Assembly: GCA_029378245.1 (NCBI GenBank)
Contig: JARKIF010000007.1
Coordinates: forward strand, 930,001 to 994,000
DNA length: 64,000 nt
Reading direction: 5' to 3'
DNA from: Roridomyces roridus
Lineage: Eukaryota; Basidiomycota; Agaricomycetes; Agaricales; Mycenaceae
Positions 8,356 through 18,416 of the stretch are shown here, piece by piece (position 1 is the first letter of the stretch; every line of letters begins with the position of its first letter). Below the pieces are notes generated by a model. That model saw only the letters and a program-made list of their open reading frames with translations, was not told the DNA's origin and searched no databases. Both the position numbers and the translations under genes were made by a program.

Positions 8356-10507
8356 CTACTCTGCGACATAATGTCTCACGCGCAGAGGCACCGAATACCC
8401 CTCCTCGCCGGCAACCTTTGGCCTCGGTAAAAGATTACGATGCTGGCCAATCTCCGTGTCCGGTCCTTTCGGAAGCTCAAAGACATAATTGCGCACTAGA
8501 ACAGAGAGCACGGCCTTTGCCCTCGGTTAGTCTGGTGTACGGTACAGAGAGTCAAGCGGACGAACTTTGAACTAGGGAGACGTTGCTTCAGTTGGACATT
8601 TCTGAGAAAGAACACAAAACGCACCTCCGCGAGTGCAAACCCCTTCCCAAGACACTGGCGCGCCCCATCCGAAAATGTGAGAAGATGGCGGTACCCCTGA
8701 AGCTCTTGGGCCTTGTAGGGATCCGCGCTAGGGTTCAACCAACGATCAGGCTTGAACTCCTTCGCATCTGGCCCCCAAAACTCCAGAGACCGATTCAGGC
8801 AGCGGATGGGCACGGTGACGGTGGTGCCTTTGGTTATGAAGATATTATCGACCATGCGTCCAGTGGCGGATTGAATGGGCGCGCTCAGAGGTAGAATATC
8901 ATCCTCCGCAGCCTGGCACGCATTTAGAACGGTTGCAGAGAGTGCTCGGATGATAGCTCACGCTTCGCTGAATCTCGAATAGCGGCGGATGAATGCGGAG
9001 GATTTCGCAGGTAAACGCATCAAGGAAAGGCAGGCCGTTGGTGAATTCATCCCAGGTGGGGTCAGCCCCTTCTGCGCCAACAAGTTCCGCTCGAAGTGTG
9101 TCCTGTATATCGGCGTGTCGAGAAAGTTCTATGAGCGCCCACTTGAAGGAATGAGTTGGCGATTTCTGAATGTATGTGTATCGAACTTCTCACAGTAAGG
9201 CTGATTGCAGTCGTCTCGTATCCTGCCAAAAGTAGAACATTTATCTGCAGAATGGTCAACTGAGAACTCGTCCGCCCTAAGGATACGCACCTGTGCTATC
9301 ACTTCTTCCTGCGTAATATGCTCCGTGCTCGCCGATTTAACTGTGAAAGCAATAAGATCTCAGACCCAACAATGCGTTCGAGACCTTACCGAGCAGCCCA
9401 ATCACAGACTTGTCGTTGGCCGCCTCGGCCTCCTTCGCTGTCCCACTGGCATTAATAAATTTATCCGCCATCCCGCGCATGGCGGCCCCCAATCGGGCCA
9501 ACGAATTCCTGCGGCCCGTTGGTATCTTTGAGAGGATAGGGAAGAGCAAGCTCAGTAGGAACATGGCAAATTGAAATGAGGATGGTTTCGTCGAGCCCAG
9601 CTCATCGAATGCGGTGGCAACTTCAGAGGTTTTCCCCGAGAGTGTCTCGAAATCATGGGAGAAGCCAGCTAAACCAATGGTGTCAAGTCTGGAGGATTAT
9701 TTGTGAGATCTCGATACAGAGTGAGAGTGAGTTTCTTACGAGACGTGATTCATCCTGACTGATATGAGAGATATTTCGAGTATATCGATGTAGCACTGAC
9801 CATTGTTGAACCTCGATTATCGCTCCCTCGGGATTACCATCAATCAAGCGGTCCCAAATTGCTTTTGCCTTCAAACTATTAGCGTCTTGGTAGAAAAAGT
9901 AGACGAGAATCACCTTGTACGCCGAGTCATAGAAAATGGGTGTCAGGTCCTTGATAGATGCGTTGCTAAAGGCAGGGTTGAGTGCGCGGCGTTGCCTGTG
10001 GGTAGTCAGTAATATGTGTCTGGTTGTTGCGGGGCTACAGACCTCTTATGACTGTCGCCCTCGGCCCAAAACAGACCCCGACCAAGCAATTTCTCAAGGA
10101 ATCGTTTCGAATTGGGTGTCTGCACGTATCCGTATGTTTCTCTGGAGAAAAAGTGCTGGATGGCCTGCAAAGGGACATTAGCGTGTCTGCGCCAGTGTGA
10201 GGAAAATACGCACCTTCGGATCAGTCAAAATGACCGCCTTGCTTCCCACGAGATGCGGGATTGTGAACACCGACCCGTAGACATATGCCCAGCCCTCATG
10301 AATTACACCAGAGTCGGGTGCCTCCATGAGTTCGGGAACGACACCGAAGAAAAAGTTGTTGCTCGATGGTCCCTTGAGAGGGGTGGTGCGGCGACGGAAA
10401 GCACGCCGGAGCAGGAGGTACGCGAAGACAGAGGCGACGGCGATGCCGACGTCCTTCATCCCGACGTGTTGTAGCTTTCGGGTGAGGGCTTCAATGTCCA
10501 GCAGCAT
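8356..10507 (-). CDS. Cytochrome P450 monooxygenase
   Basis: A membrane-anchored P450 of unknown substrate. Exon 1 (10507-10214) has an N-terminal anchor (VGIAVASVFAYLLL) and a Pro/Arg hinge. The I-helix motif AGYETT lies near 9220, the ExxR motif as CEILR near 8990, and the haem-binding loop FSDGARQCLG in the exon 8912-8625. At least ten introns of about 45-60 bases are inferred, for example a GTACAAG donor that joins FYDSA to LKAKAIWD. After ALAE a 6-base microexon (8571-8566, encoding Phe-Lys) is needed to give the family sequence ALAEFKAVLSVLVRNY. The last exon is 8514-8356. The catalytic motifs are intact, so the enzyme is probably functional. It lies next to the EthD array with only the LYR gene between. 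The P450 family number is not assigned. Confidence 0.85.
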
Positions 10508-11685
10508 CGAGGTAGAGGATGGAGCGTCTCCATTTCTTCCGAATTTCCCCCCTCCTTATAGCACAAAAGACCGTTCCCAGATCAACATATCGTGGCATTT
10601 CGCCCCAAGCCGGCGGGATATCCGGCGGCAGGGCTGACTCAGTGACTGTGTCGCCTGGGCAGAATCCAGGAATAACTTAGAGAAGAGAGACAGTAGTGTG
10701 ATGCACAGTCGAGTTGCCATTCAAATTCAATCGCAAGGGTAACGCAAGGGAGAAGTGGGCGGTAGAGGTGATGGGATCTTTCTCAGTGCGTGCGTCAGAG
10801 ACGGCAAATAGGCAGACAGTGGGAGAAAGCCAAGAGACAGCAGAGATGATTCCATCAAATCTTGATCAAACCTTCTTTTGGCTTGAACCCTCATCTTCGT
10901 AGCTTGTCCTCTGCTCACGCACCCTCGATTGCCAACTGCGAATATCCACTATCTGCGGTGGTTATATCTGTATTCGGTTCACTTTCGGAATTTCGATCGA
11001 GTCTGGTCAGCATTCTCAAGACATCCATAGAGCGCCAGAGACCAGGGTCCTGGTCGCGGACTGGCCCGGGCTCTTTTTGCGTTCATATTTTCAAGAAAAT
11101 GTCGTAACTATGTCGGGCAACAACTCTTGTCCTTCATTTGTCACGAGCCGGTCCCTGACTCCCTGTACACTGTCCAAACCATGAAGAAGATGAAGACAAT
11201 GCACAAGAAGTTCTGGACAGTCTCAAGAATCTCGAATCTGGCTGCGCCCCGGCAGGAGTCACCAAACACGGTCAGGCGGCACAATCGACAGCTACAAGAT
11301 CGTCCATAACGCAGGGCCGAGTTGGACGTGGAGGAAGAAGGGAAAGGGGTTGAGTGGCAAAGGCGTGCCGAGAGTGCGCTAGTGGCTAGAGCGAGAGGAG
11401 GACGAGACGCCAAATCCGGGGAGTATCTCTAGGTCCATGGACACGGACATTTGTGAGCGGACGCTCCATCTGCATTAATCCACGATTTTGTTTCTTCATA
11501 TCCTTGCGGGTCAGGTCCGACAAGCTGCACAGTGCACTGAGTCAGACGACTCAGTCGTTCTTTGGTGTCTCATCTACTCTGCACTCAGGGAAACAAGGAT
11601 CGAACGCGACTGGGTAAAGGATTGGTCGAATTTACAAATGGTCGAATATATAACGATATAGAAGTACAACAAGCGGGGGCCGAGT
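10508..11685. other. Intergenic between P450 start and H2B end
   Basis: No convincing gene. Minus-strand frames near 11141-11413 have a hydrophobic stretch (FLCIVFIFFMVW) but no ATG in frame and no family resemblance. The left end should hold the P450 promoter and the right end the H2B 3' UTR. Confidence 0.5.
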
Positions 11686-12289
11686 CTATTTGGTGGTGGT
11701 GGCAGACGAGAACTTGGTGACCGATTTGGTCTGTGAAAGAGTGAGACGGAGAGATAAAGGGGAGATGTGAACACGCACCCCCTCGCTGATAGCGTGCTTG
11801 GCCAATTCACCGGGGAGGATCAGCCTTACGGAGGTCTGGATCTCGCGGGAAGAAATGGTCGACTTTTTCGAGTATTGCGCGAGCTCTGAGAAGGCGAATG
11901 AGTATGAGTGAGAGGAGAAGAAAGACAACGCACTGGAAGCCTCGGTCGCAATCCGCTCGAAGATGTCGTTGACGAAGCTGTTGAGGATGGCCATGGCCTT
12001 GTTGGAGATACCCGTGTCAGGGTGCACTTGCTTGAGGACTGAAGACGAGTCAGAGCTGGACCCAAAGAAGAAAATGTCACGCACCCTTGTAGATGTACGA
12101 CGAGTAAGTCTCCTTGCGAGCCTTCTTGCGCTTCTTCTTCTCTCCGTCTGCAGGCGCTGAGGCCTTGGCCGTCTTCTTGCCCGCCTTCTTCTCAGTGGTC
12201 TTGGACGGGGCTTTAGAAGCGGTGGCAGGCGCCTTGGAGGCTGTGGAAGCAGGAGCCTTGCCGGCGGTGGAGGCAGGTTTGGGAGCCAT
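11686..12289 (-). CDS. H2B: Histone H2B
   Basis: Core nucleosome histone, 153 residues. Exons are 12289-12085, 12038-11934, 11885-11779 and 11730-11686, all introns 46-48 bases with GT-AG ends. The N-terminal tail is Lys/Ala/Pro-rich ([12 protein letters not shown]), followed by [49 protein letters not shown] and [17 protein letters not shown]. These are the canonical H2B histone-fold blocks, with a conserved C-terminal helix ending KFSSATTTK. The ATG 12289 is chosen over an upstream in-frame ATG because MAPKP starts a normal H2B tail. It is divergently paired with H2A, the usual fungal arrangement for equal, S-phase expression. Confidence 0.96.
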
Positions 12290-13126
<837 letters not shown>

Positions 13127-13417
13127 TTCTTTATATACATTTTTTTTATCGTTTTGTATCTTTTCCCACTGTACCTCTTAATGCATCGCATAACCTCCAC
13201 ATCCTTGACGCCTGCCCTCCAACTTCTTGCACCGTCTCATCTTATCCAATAACCAATCCAGTCATGAAAGCCACTGCTCGTTCCTCGACTCATGTATGTA
13301 CTTACCAACGTGCGCAACTTGCCTTTCGGATTATGAAGGAGCACCTCGCTGTATCGTATCGGCAGTCAAGTAAAACCAATTGGTATTAAAGAACCCTAGT
13401 ACAAAGAAGACCCATTA

Positions 13418-14594
13418 TCATGCAAAGCCATTCAATTGATCTGCAACCTTGAAAGCGTCTCCGATGTTCACGAAATCCAGCAAAAGGAAATTGGGTGCCC
13501 GATTTCCAGCAAGGGGTGCGCAGCCGTTCGCGTTGGCCAAGATCGAGTCGGCGCCATTGGTTGTGGGTGCTGCGAGCGGGTCGCTGACGAGCACTTCTGC
13601 GCCAAACAAAGGCACGATGTTGACATTGAGGTTGTGGTTGATCATGTACATTTGCTCTGCCGGCTGGAGCGGTCCCGACGTACGGTCGACCTTGCACGGG
13701 AACGTGGGGTCGGTCTCGGAGAAGGGAGGCTCCCACATCTGAGCTCAAGATCAGCAAAGCACAGACACGAGCTTCATGTTCGCACCATCTGGAATTCCGG
13801 CATGATAAAGTCCACCGAGTCTGAACCATCCGCGCCCGCGTCCATGAAGACCACAACGCGTTTACCGCTGTCGATCATCTCGCCCAGGGTCGGCCAGGAG
13901 GATTGGCTCATAGGGAGGGAGGGCGGTACGAACGCGAGATCAGAGATACCTGCATTTGTGGGTTAGCGTGAGGACACGGAGGAAGGAATGCGACACGCCT
14001 GCTGAATCGAAGATGGGTTTCCAGACATTTGCTGGGCTCTGGCCCTCGGGATTCGTGAAGAGCAAACTGACTACCTGGGGTTTTGTCAATTGTGAAGGGG
14101 AGTGTGGGGGGAGAGTAGGAATGTACCTCGTTGGGGTTGGCATCAAGGAATGTCTTGACGGTCTTCAAGTAGTCTTCCACGGAGCCTCCGTCGAACAAGG
14201 CGCAGCTGGTGTGGCAGAAGTGCAGCACACCGTCGTTGACATGTGACTGCGCCTGCAACATGCGAACGCCGAGACTCAGCTGCGTTGCGATATCGACCTC
14301 CTGATCGCGGGCAACTGTGGAGAGTAAGTCTTGGGCCGGATAAATCACCACTGAAAACACGCACGCGCCAAGGGATCTTCACTGAACGCGAAGGAATCAT
14401 GAGCAGCGACGAAGGTGACGTTCCCGTAGGATCGATCGCACAGCTCCGCGTGCCCGTTGCAGACGGTGGCCCTGTGATAGAGGTATGAGCATTGAAGATT
14501 CCGAGCGCAGGAATTCTTGCCGTTTGAAAGGAATTGCTACCGCAAGCGCGAGAGACGCGGTAGAAAGAAGGCCCCAGATAGATCGAGAAAACAT
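13418..14594 (-). CDS. Secreted PLC-like phosphodiesterase
   Basis: Predicted 309 residues of the PLC-like phosphodiesterase (TIM-barrel) superfamily, as in fungal secreted MAP kinase-unrelated PI-PLC X-like proteins. The signal peptide is MFSRSIWGLLSTASLALAVA. The sequence continues with NGHAELCDRSYGNVTFVAAHDSF, cut here for length to the core YGNVTFVAAHDSF (the catalytic-His region), then EVDIATQLSLGVRMLQ, FLDANPNEVVSLLF and RVVVFMDAGAD. Six exons: 14594-14521, 14471-14365, 14314-14127, 14074-13999, 13949-13786 and 13738-13418. Introns 1 and 4 keep frame only with GC donors (GCAAGA at 14520, GCGTGT at 13998). The phosphoinositide substrate is not certain; many family members lack a proven activity. 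Confidence 0.78.
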
Positions 14595-14902
14595 TTAGAT
14601 GAAAGAAGGTAAGTTGCGTGCCGGCACGAAGAAAGAAGAAGTGTAAAAAGCAGAAAAGAGTGCCGGCTGAGGAGAAAAGGAACAAGAATTCGGAGCGCCA
14701 TGCAGATCTGATTTATACGCGACGGAGGGCTTGGCAAGAGGCGGTGTCCCGACACATCAAGGAGGGTTGCGATGCACGAACGCGTCCAAACGAGCGGTCC
14801 CAATCCAATAGTTCAAACGCGTGTCCGTTGAGTAATGGTGCCAGGTGAACTTGAGGTGAACCTTGTGGATGATCGGCCCGGACACATTCTCACACCTCTT
14901 CA
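14595..14902. other. Divergent promoter region
   Basis: 308 bases lie between the starts of the PLC-like gene (minus) and an F-box gene (plus). It should contain both promoters. No clear TATA box or other gene was seen. Confidence 0.5.
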
Positions 14903-16294
14903 ATGCTCACGTCCTTGCCAAACGAAATACTGCTCGTCGTCTTCTCCCACTTGGAGGATCCGTACCCACTCTACCCACTTTCCACCCTCTGCCGCCGTCT
15001 TCATTTTCTGGCCCTTCCCATCTATCTTTCCCGAACAGGCGTCTTGCGGTCGGATAGTCCTCCGCCCACAGACTCGTACAATGTAATCATTGGGGCCGAA
15101 GAAACACATGTGCTGGCAGCTTTGCAGACCTCTCTCTTTCTCAGCAAATTGAAAAACATATCCTGCAGCTTTTCCAACTTGCAGTCCCAGTTGAAAGACC
15201 TCCGCCGCTTTCAACGTTTCTGCTCCATGCTGGAAAGCATAGAAACGGTCAACCTTCAGTTCAGTCGACCGTCCTTCGATGAATACGACGACAGGATACA
15301 CGAGATGTACTTTTATGACACCCTCATCCAAATCTTCAATGTGGTACTCGAGAAATCGTGCACCAGCTTAACAGTTGACGCCGTCTTGTCGGACACGATG
15401 AGGGTTTCCAAACGTCATCGTGCGACGGGGCGCTCGTCGACTGTTGGCCTTTTGTCAACGAGCAGACCGCTCTCCTCCGCTGCCATCCGCAAGAGAAAAC
15501 TGTCGGTATTCAAAATCCACTGCGACATTCTTCTCTCCCCGCATTGCCGCGGGTGGACATTAGACGTCCTGAACACATTCCCGCTCTCAACCGTCTCCAT
15601 CCACGTCCAATCCGTCCCGACTGACGTCTGGGATCTCCTACTCTCTCAAACTGAAATCCCGACCCTCTCCGATCTTTCAATGGATTGCAGAGTCAAGCCT
15701 GTGCATATGCACGCGTTTCTCGCCCGCCACCCGAGCGTGACGGGCCTGCACCTCAGTAATATCCCCACACCATCTCTCCAGGAACGACTGCCCCCAGGCC
15801 ATCTCCCGCGACTGAAAACCCTCTCAGCCACGGCTGCTCAGGTTGCGTACCTGCTCCACGCGCTGGAGAACACAGATGCGCTCCAGAACATCCGCGTTCT
15901 CAGCCACATGACGCGTCTCGATCTCATATTCGCCGACGCCTCTCTCCGCTCCGTGGCAACACGGCTCGAAGCAGTATCCCTCTGCCTCGTATTGCCCTTG
16001 CCCAGCAATCTGCCGCGCATGCCCGTCGACCTGAATCTGATTTTCAGCGACGAGGCGGCCCTGCACCACGTCTCCACGCTCGAATTCGTGTTCGAAGAGA
16101 CTAATAACGCGTTCTTCAGGCTCTCGGATTATGTATCCGTGACAGCCTGGTTTGCGCCGTTTCCTGGCGTTCGGACTGTAGTGCTGGTGGGGTTTAATGC
16201 GAGCTACAATATTGCTCTCATGCTGGAGGCAGTCAGGACGCGTGCTCCGACGATCGAGACCTTGGTAGTGGATGGTGTTGTGCATAATATATAA
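14903..16294 (+). CDS. F-box protein with leucine-rich tail
   Basis: Single-exon gene, 463 residues. The N-terminus is an F-box (LTSLPNEILLVVFSHLEDPY, with LSTLCRRLHFLALP), the Skp1-binding module of SCF ubiquitin ligases. The remainder is a series of diverged leucine-rich segments (for example LHLSNIPTPSL and LKTLSATAAQVAYLL) that would bind a substrate. The start ATG places the F-box at residue 3, as usual in this family. Its stop is only 43 bases from the stop of the convergent F-box gene. The substrate cannot be told from sequence. Confidence 0.8.
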   Translation: MLTSLPNEILLVVFSHLEDPYPLYPLSTLCRRLHFLALPIYLSRTGVLRSDSPPPTDSYNVIIGAEETHVLAALQTSLFLSKLKNISCSFSNLQSQLKDLRRFQRFCSMLESIETVNLQFSRPSFDEYDDRIHEMYFYDTLIQIFNVVLEKSCTSLTVDAVLSDTMRVSKRHRATGRSSTVGLLSTSRPLSSAAIRKRKLSVFKIHCDILLSPHCRGWTLDVLNTFPLSTVSIHVQSVPTDVWDLLLSQTEIPTLSDLSMDCRVKPVHMHAFLARHPSVTGLHLSNIPTPSLQERLPPGHLPRLKTLSATAAQVAYLLHALENTDALQNIRVLSHMTRLDLIFADASLRSVATRLEAVSLCLVLPLPSNLPRMPVDLNLIFSDEAALHHVSTLEFVFEETNNAFFRLSDYVSVTAWFAPFPGVRTVVLVGFNASYNIALMLEAVRTRAPTIETLVVDGVVHNI

Positions 16295-16337
16295 ATATTA
16301 CCGTCAAGAGTACAGAATGAGTTGATTCTACATGTAT

Positions 16338-18047
16338 TTAATCATCCTCCGGCACCATACCTGGCGGTATAATCATTTTGCGCATATCGGGCAGGCCATC
16401 CCACGGAATAAACGGTCTCATACGGCCGTTTGCGATGTGGTAGACGGACAACTTGAGACCATTCTTGATGAGAGGCGCGAGTTCCGCATGTATGTTAAGC
16501 TGCCTCGCCCTCGAAAACTGCATCTTTACACTCTTCAGCTTATCCTGCCTCGCAACAATGCACCGGATGAGAGCTTCGTCCGAGATGCTTGGGCTGCCGT
16601 CTATCTGAAGAACACGGAGCGCAGGCAACGGAGTTGGTTGCCCCGGCATTGGGGTAATGACGTCGAGAATGCCATCGTCAAAGCTCGAACGATTCCCCCT
16701 GTGCGGATCCGGACTGACGTCGAGGCGGAGTTTTTCGAGGCTAGCCGGGAGGCTGCGCAAGATCTCCGGGATGGACGATGGGTCGAATTGGCTCGTCGTC
16801 AGGTGAATACTCTCCAACAAAGAGAGAGTGCCGAGGAACCGGACAAGGCCCTGTGTGGATACAGTAGGCGCCAGATTCGGGGGAAACTGGGGTGCCACTC
16901 TTAGGAAGAGGAGAAAAGTCAAGGTCGTCAATTGCGGTACCGCAAGGCGGTCGAGGAGCGAATCGAATGAGGTTCCTGTGATAGACCCTGTGATGTAGAG
17001 GGTTTGAAGCAGGGGATGTTCGACAAGAAAAGGGGGTTGTTCGACAAGAGGTTGAACTTGCTGATTCACCGAACTGTCATCGATTTCGAGCGAGAGATCG
17101 CGGAGCTGGGAGCACCTCTGCACGATCGCCAAGGCTCCCTGCACCGTGGCAGAACCTGATCCGCTCCTCGCCATGTCGCCGGGAATGCGACGATTGGAAA
17201 AGGTCGTCAATAGAGACCAGTCGACCCCCAATCGTGCGAGCACGAGATTCCTGCCCACCACGGAAACATTGGTGACTTTTCGGAGCATCTTGAGATCATC
17301 CCACACGAAAGGAATGTCATTCCATTCCTCCCCATATTGCTGCAAGGTGATACTCCGGAGAAGGGGCACATCCGCGGGTGTCAACTCGATCAGCCTGTTC
17401 AGGAATGCTGAGCGAGCGGTGAACTGCACGTGCTCCCAGCGAGACGCCATTGTGAGCAGTATCTCAATGACGTGCTGCGTCGGAGGTAATGTAATGTCTC
17501 CTCGCACGGATATCGACAAGGGGCACTGTCCGGATCGTGCCAACCAGGTCTGAACCACGCCAGGCACCATAGCAAATCTGGGGTCGTCGTCCGAGAACGC
17601 AACTTGCCATTGTCCCAGATTACCCGGCTCTCGAGGCCGCTCGGCGTGGTCCACGATGTGTAGGCTGGACCAAAGACGAGGGGTTGCGTGCGATAGTGTT
17701 CTCCACGCACTGCAGATGCGCCCCAGCAGTATAGGCGCCTCTCTGGCACTCATGACGCAGTTGCGGTGAGTCGGGAGACACGCTACAAAGATTTCCGACA
17801 TGACCTCTGCCGGAATCCGTCGGATAGGTGAAAGGAGATCTTCGTGTGGTTGCACATACGACCCAATGCTGTCTCGCTCTGCAGCCACCTTGTCGATAGC
17901 CTTCTGCATCTCGGCAATCTTATCGTTCAGGCCCTGGATACGTTGACGGGGTTCGACGAGCAGAGCCCGAATCTCGGCTACCTCGGCATCGGTAGGGCTA
18001 TAGTTCGTCCCAAACTTGGAGGAGAACGGCGAATGCTGGGTTGGCAT
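16338..18047 (-). CDS. F-box protein with N-terminal coiled coil, paralog 1
   Basis: Single-exon gene, about 569 residues from the ATG at 18047; an earlier open frame has no ATG. A heptad-rich segment (RQRIQGLNDKIAEMQKAIDK) precedes the F-box core SPIRRIPAEVMSEIFVACLP and the conserved CSAWRTLSHATPRLWSSL. The C-terminal 400 residues are LRR-like and end in WDGLPDMRKMIIPPG. This coiled-coil/F-box architecture is greatly expanded in Agaricomycetes. It is presumably an SCF adaptor. It is a tandem paralog of the next gene, in the same orientation. Confidence 0.85.
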   Translation of the reverse strand: MPTQHSPFSSKFGTNYSPTDAEVAEIRALLVEPRQRIQGLNDKIAEMQKAIDKVAAERDSIGSYVQPHEDLLSPIRRIPAEVMSEIFVACLPTHRNCVMSAREAPILLGRICSAWRTLSHATPRLWSSLHIVDHAERPREPGNLGQWQVAFSDDDPRFAMVPGVVQTWLARSGQCPLSISVRGDITLPPTQHVIEILLTMASRWEHVQFTARSAFLNRLIELTPADVPLLRSITLQQYGEEWNDIPFVWDDLKMLRKVTNVSVVGRNLVLARLGVDWSLLTTFSNRRIPGDMARSGSGSATVQGALAIVQRCSQLRDLSLEIDDSSVNQQVQPLVEQPPFLVEHPLLQTLYITGSITGTSFDSLLDRLAVPQLTTLTFLLFLRVAPQFPPNLAPTVSTQGLVRFLGTLSLLESIHLTTSQFDPSSIPEILRSLPASLEKLRLDVSPDPHRGNRSSFDDGILDVITPMPGQPTPLPALRVLQIDGSPSISDEALIRCIVARQDKLKSVKMQFSRARQLNIHAELAPLIKNGLKLSVYHIANGRMRPFIPWDGLPDMRKMIIPPGMVPEDD

Positions 18048-18416
18048 GTAAGAGAAGGGAAAGAGAATCAAGATTCCCGTCAAGTGCACACACCTGGCGT
18101 CAACATCAGTGTGAACAATTCTGGACAATGTGGTTGGCTAGGAAGAAGATGAACATCCGGGTTCTTTGTTCCCCGATTCTCTGGTTGGGGCGCCGGCGAT
18201 TCGGGCGTCTAGCGTCTCTTGCACGGGAAGAGTTCACCAGCAGCCCTCCATGGTGATTGATTCATGTGGAAGAAGGTCAAGGTGAGGACAAGCAGGTACA
18301 CACAAACTCGTCCAAAGACCTGTTTTGGCTCGAATGACAGGAACAGTATATCTTATAATTAGCTACGCGTAAGCTATACACGATAAACGACAGCAATAAG
18401 TAATATTCTCGTTCAA
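18048..18416. other. Intergenic between tandem F-box genes
   Basis: 369 bases carrying the promoter of the F-box gene ending at 16338 and the 3' flank of the next one. No gene seen. Confidence 0.5.

Noticed and set aside
8271..9531. Plus-strand open frames over the P450
   Set aside because: Antisense of well-supported P450 exons.
11141..11413. Minus-strand frame with a hydrophobic C-terminal stretch, considered as a small mitochondrial protein
   Set aside because: There is no ATG in frame (it opens with TTG) and no upstream exon could be joined.
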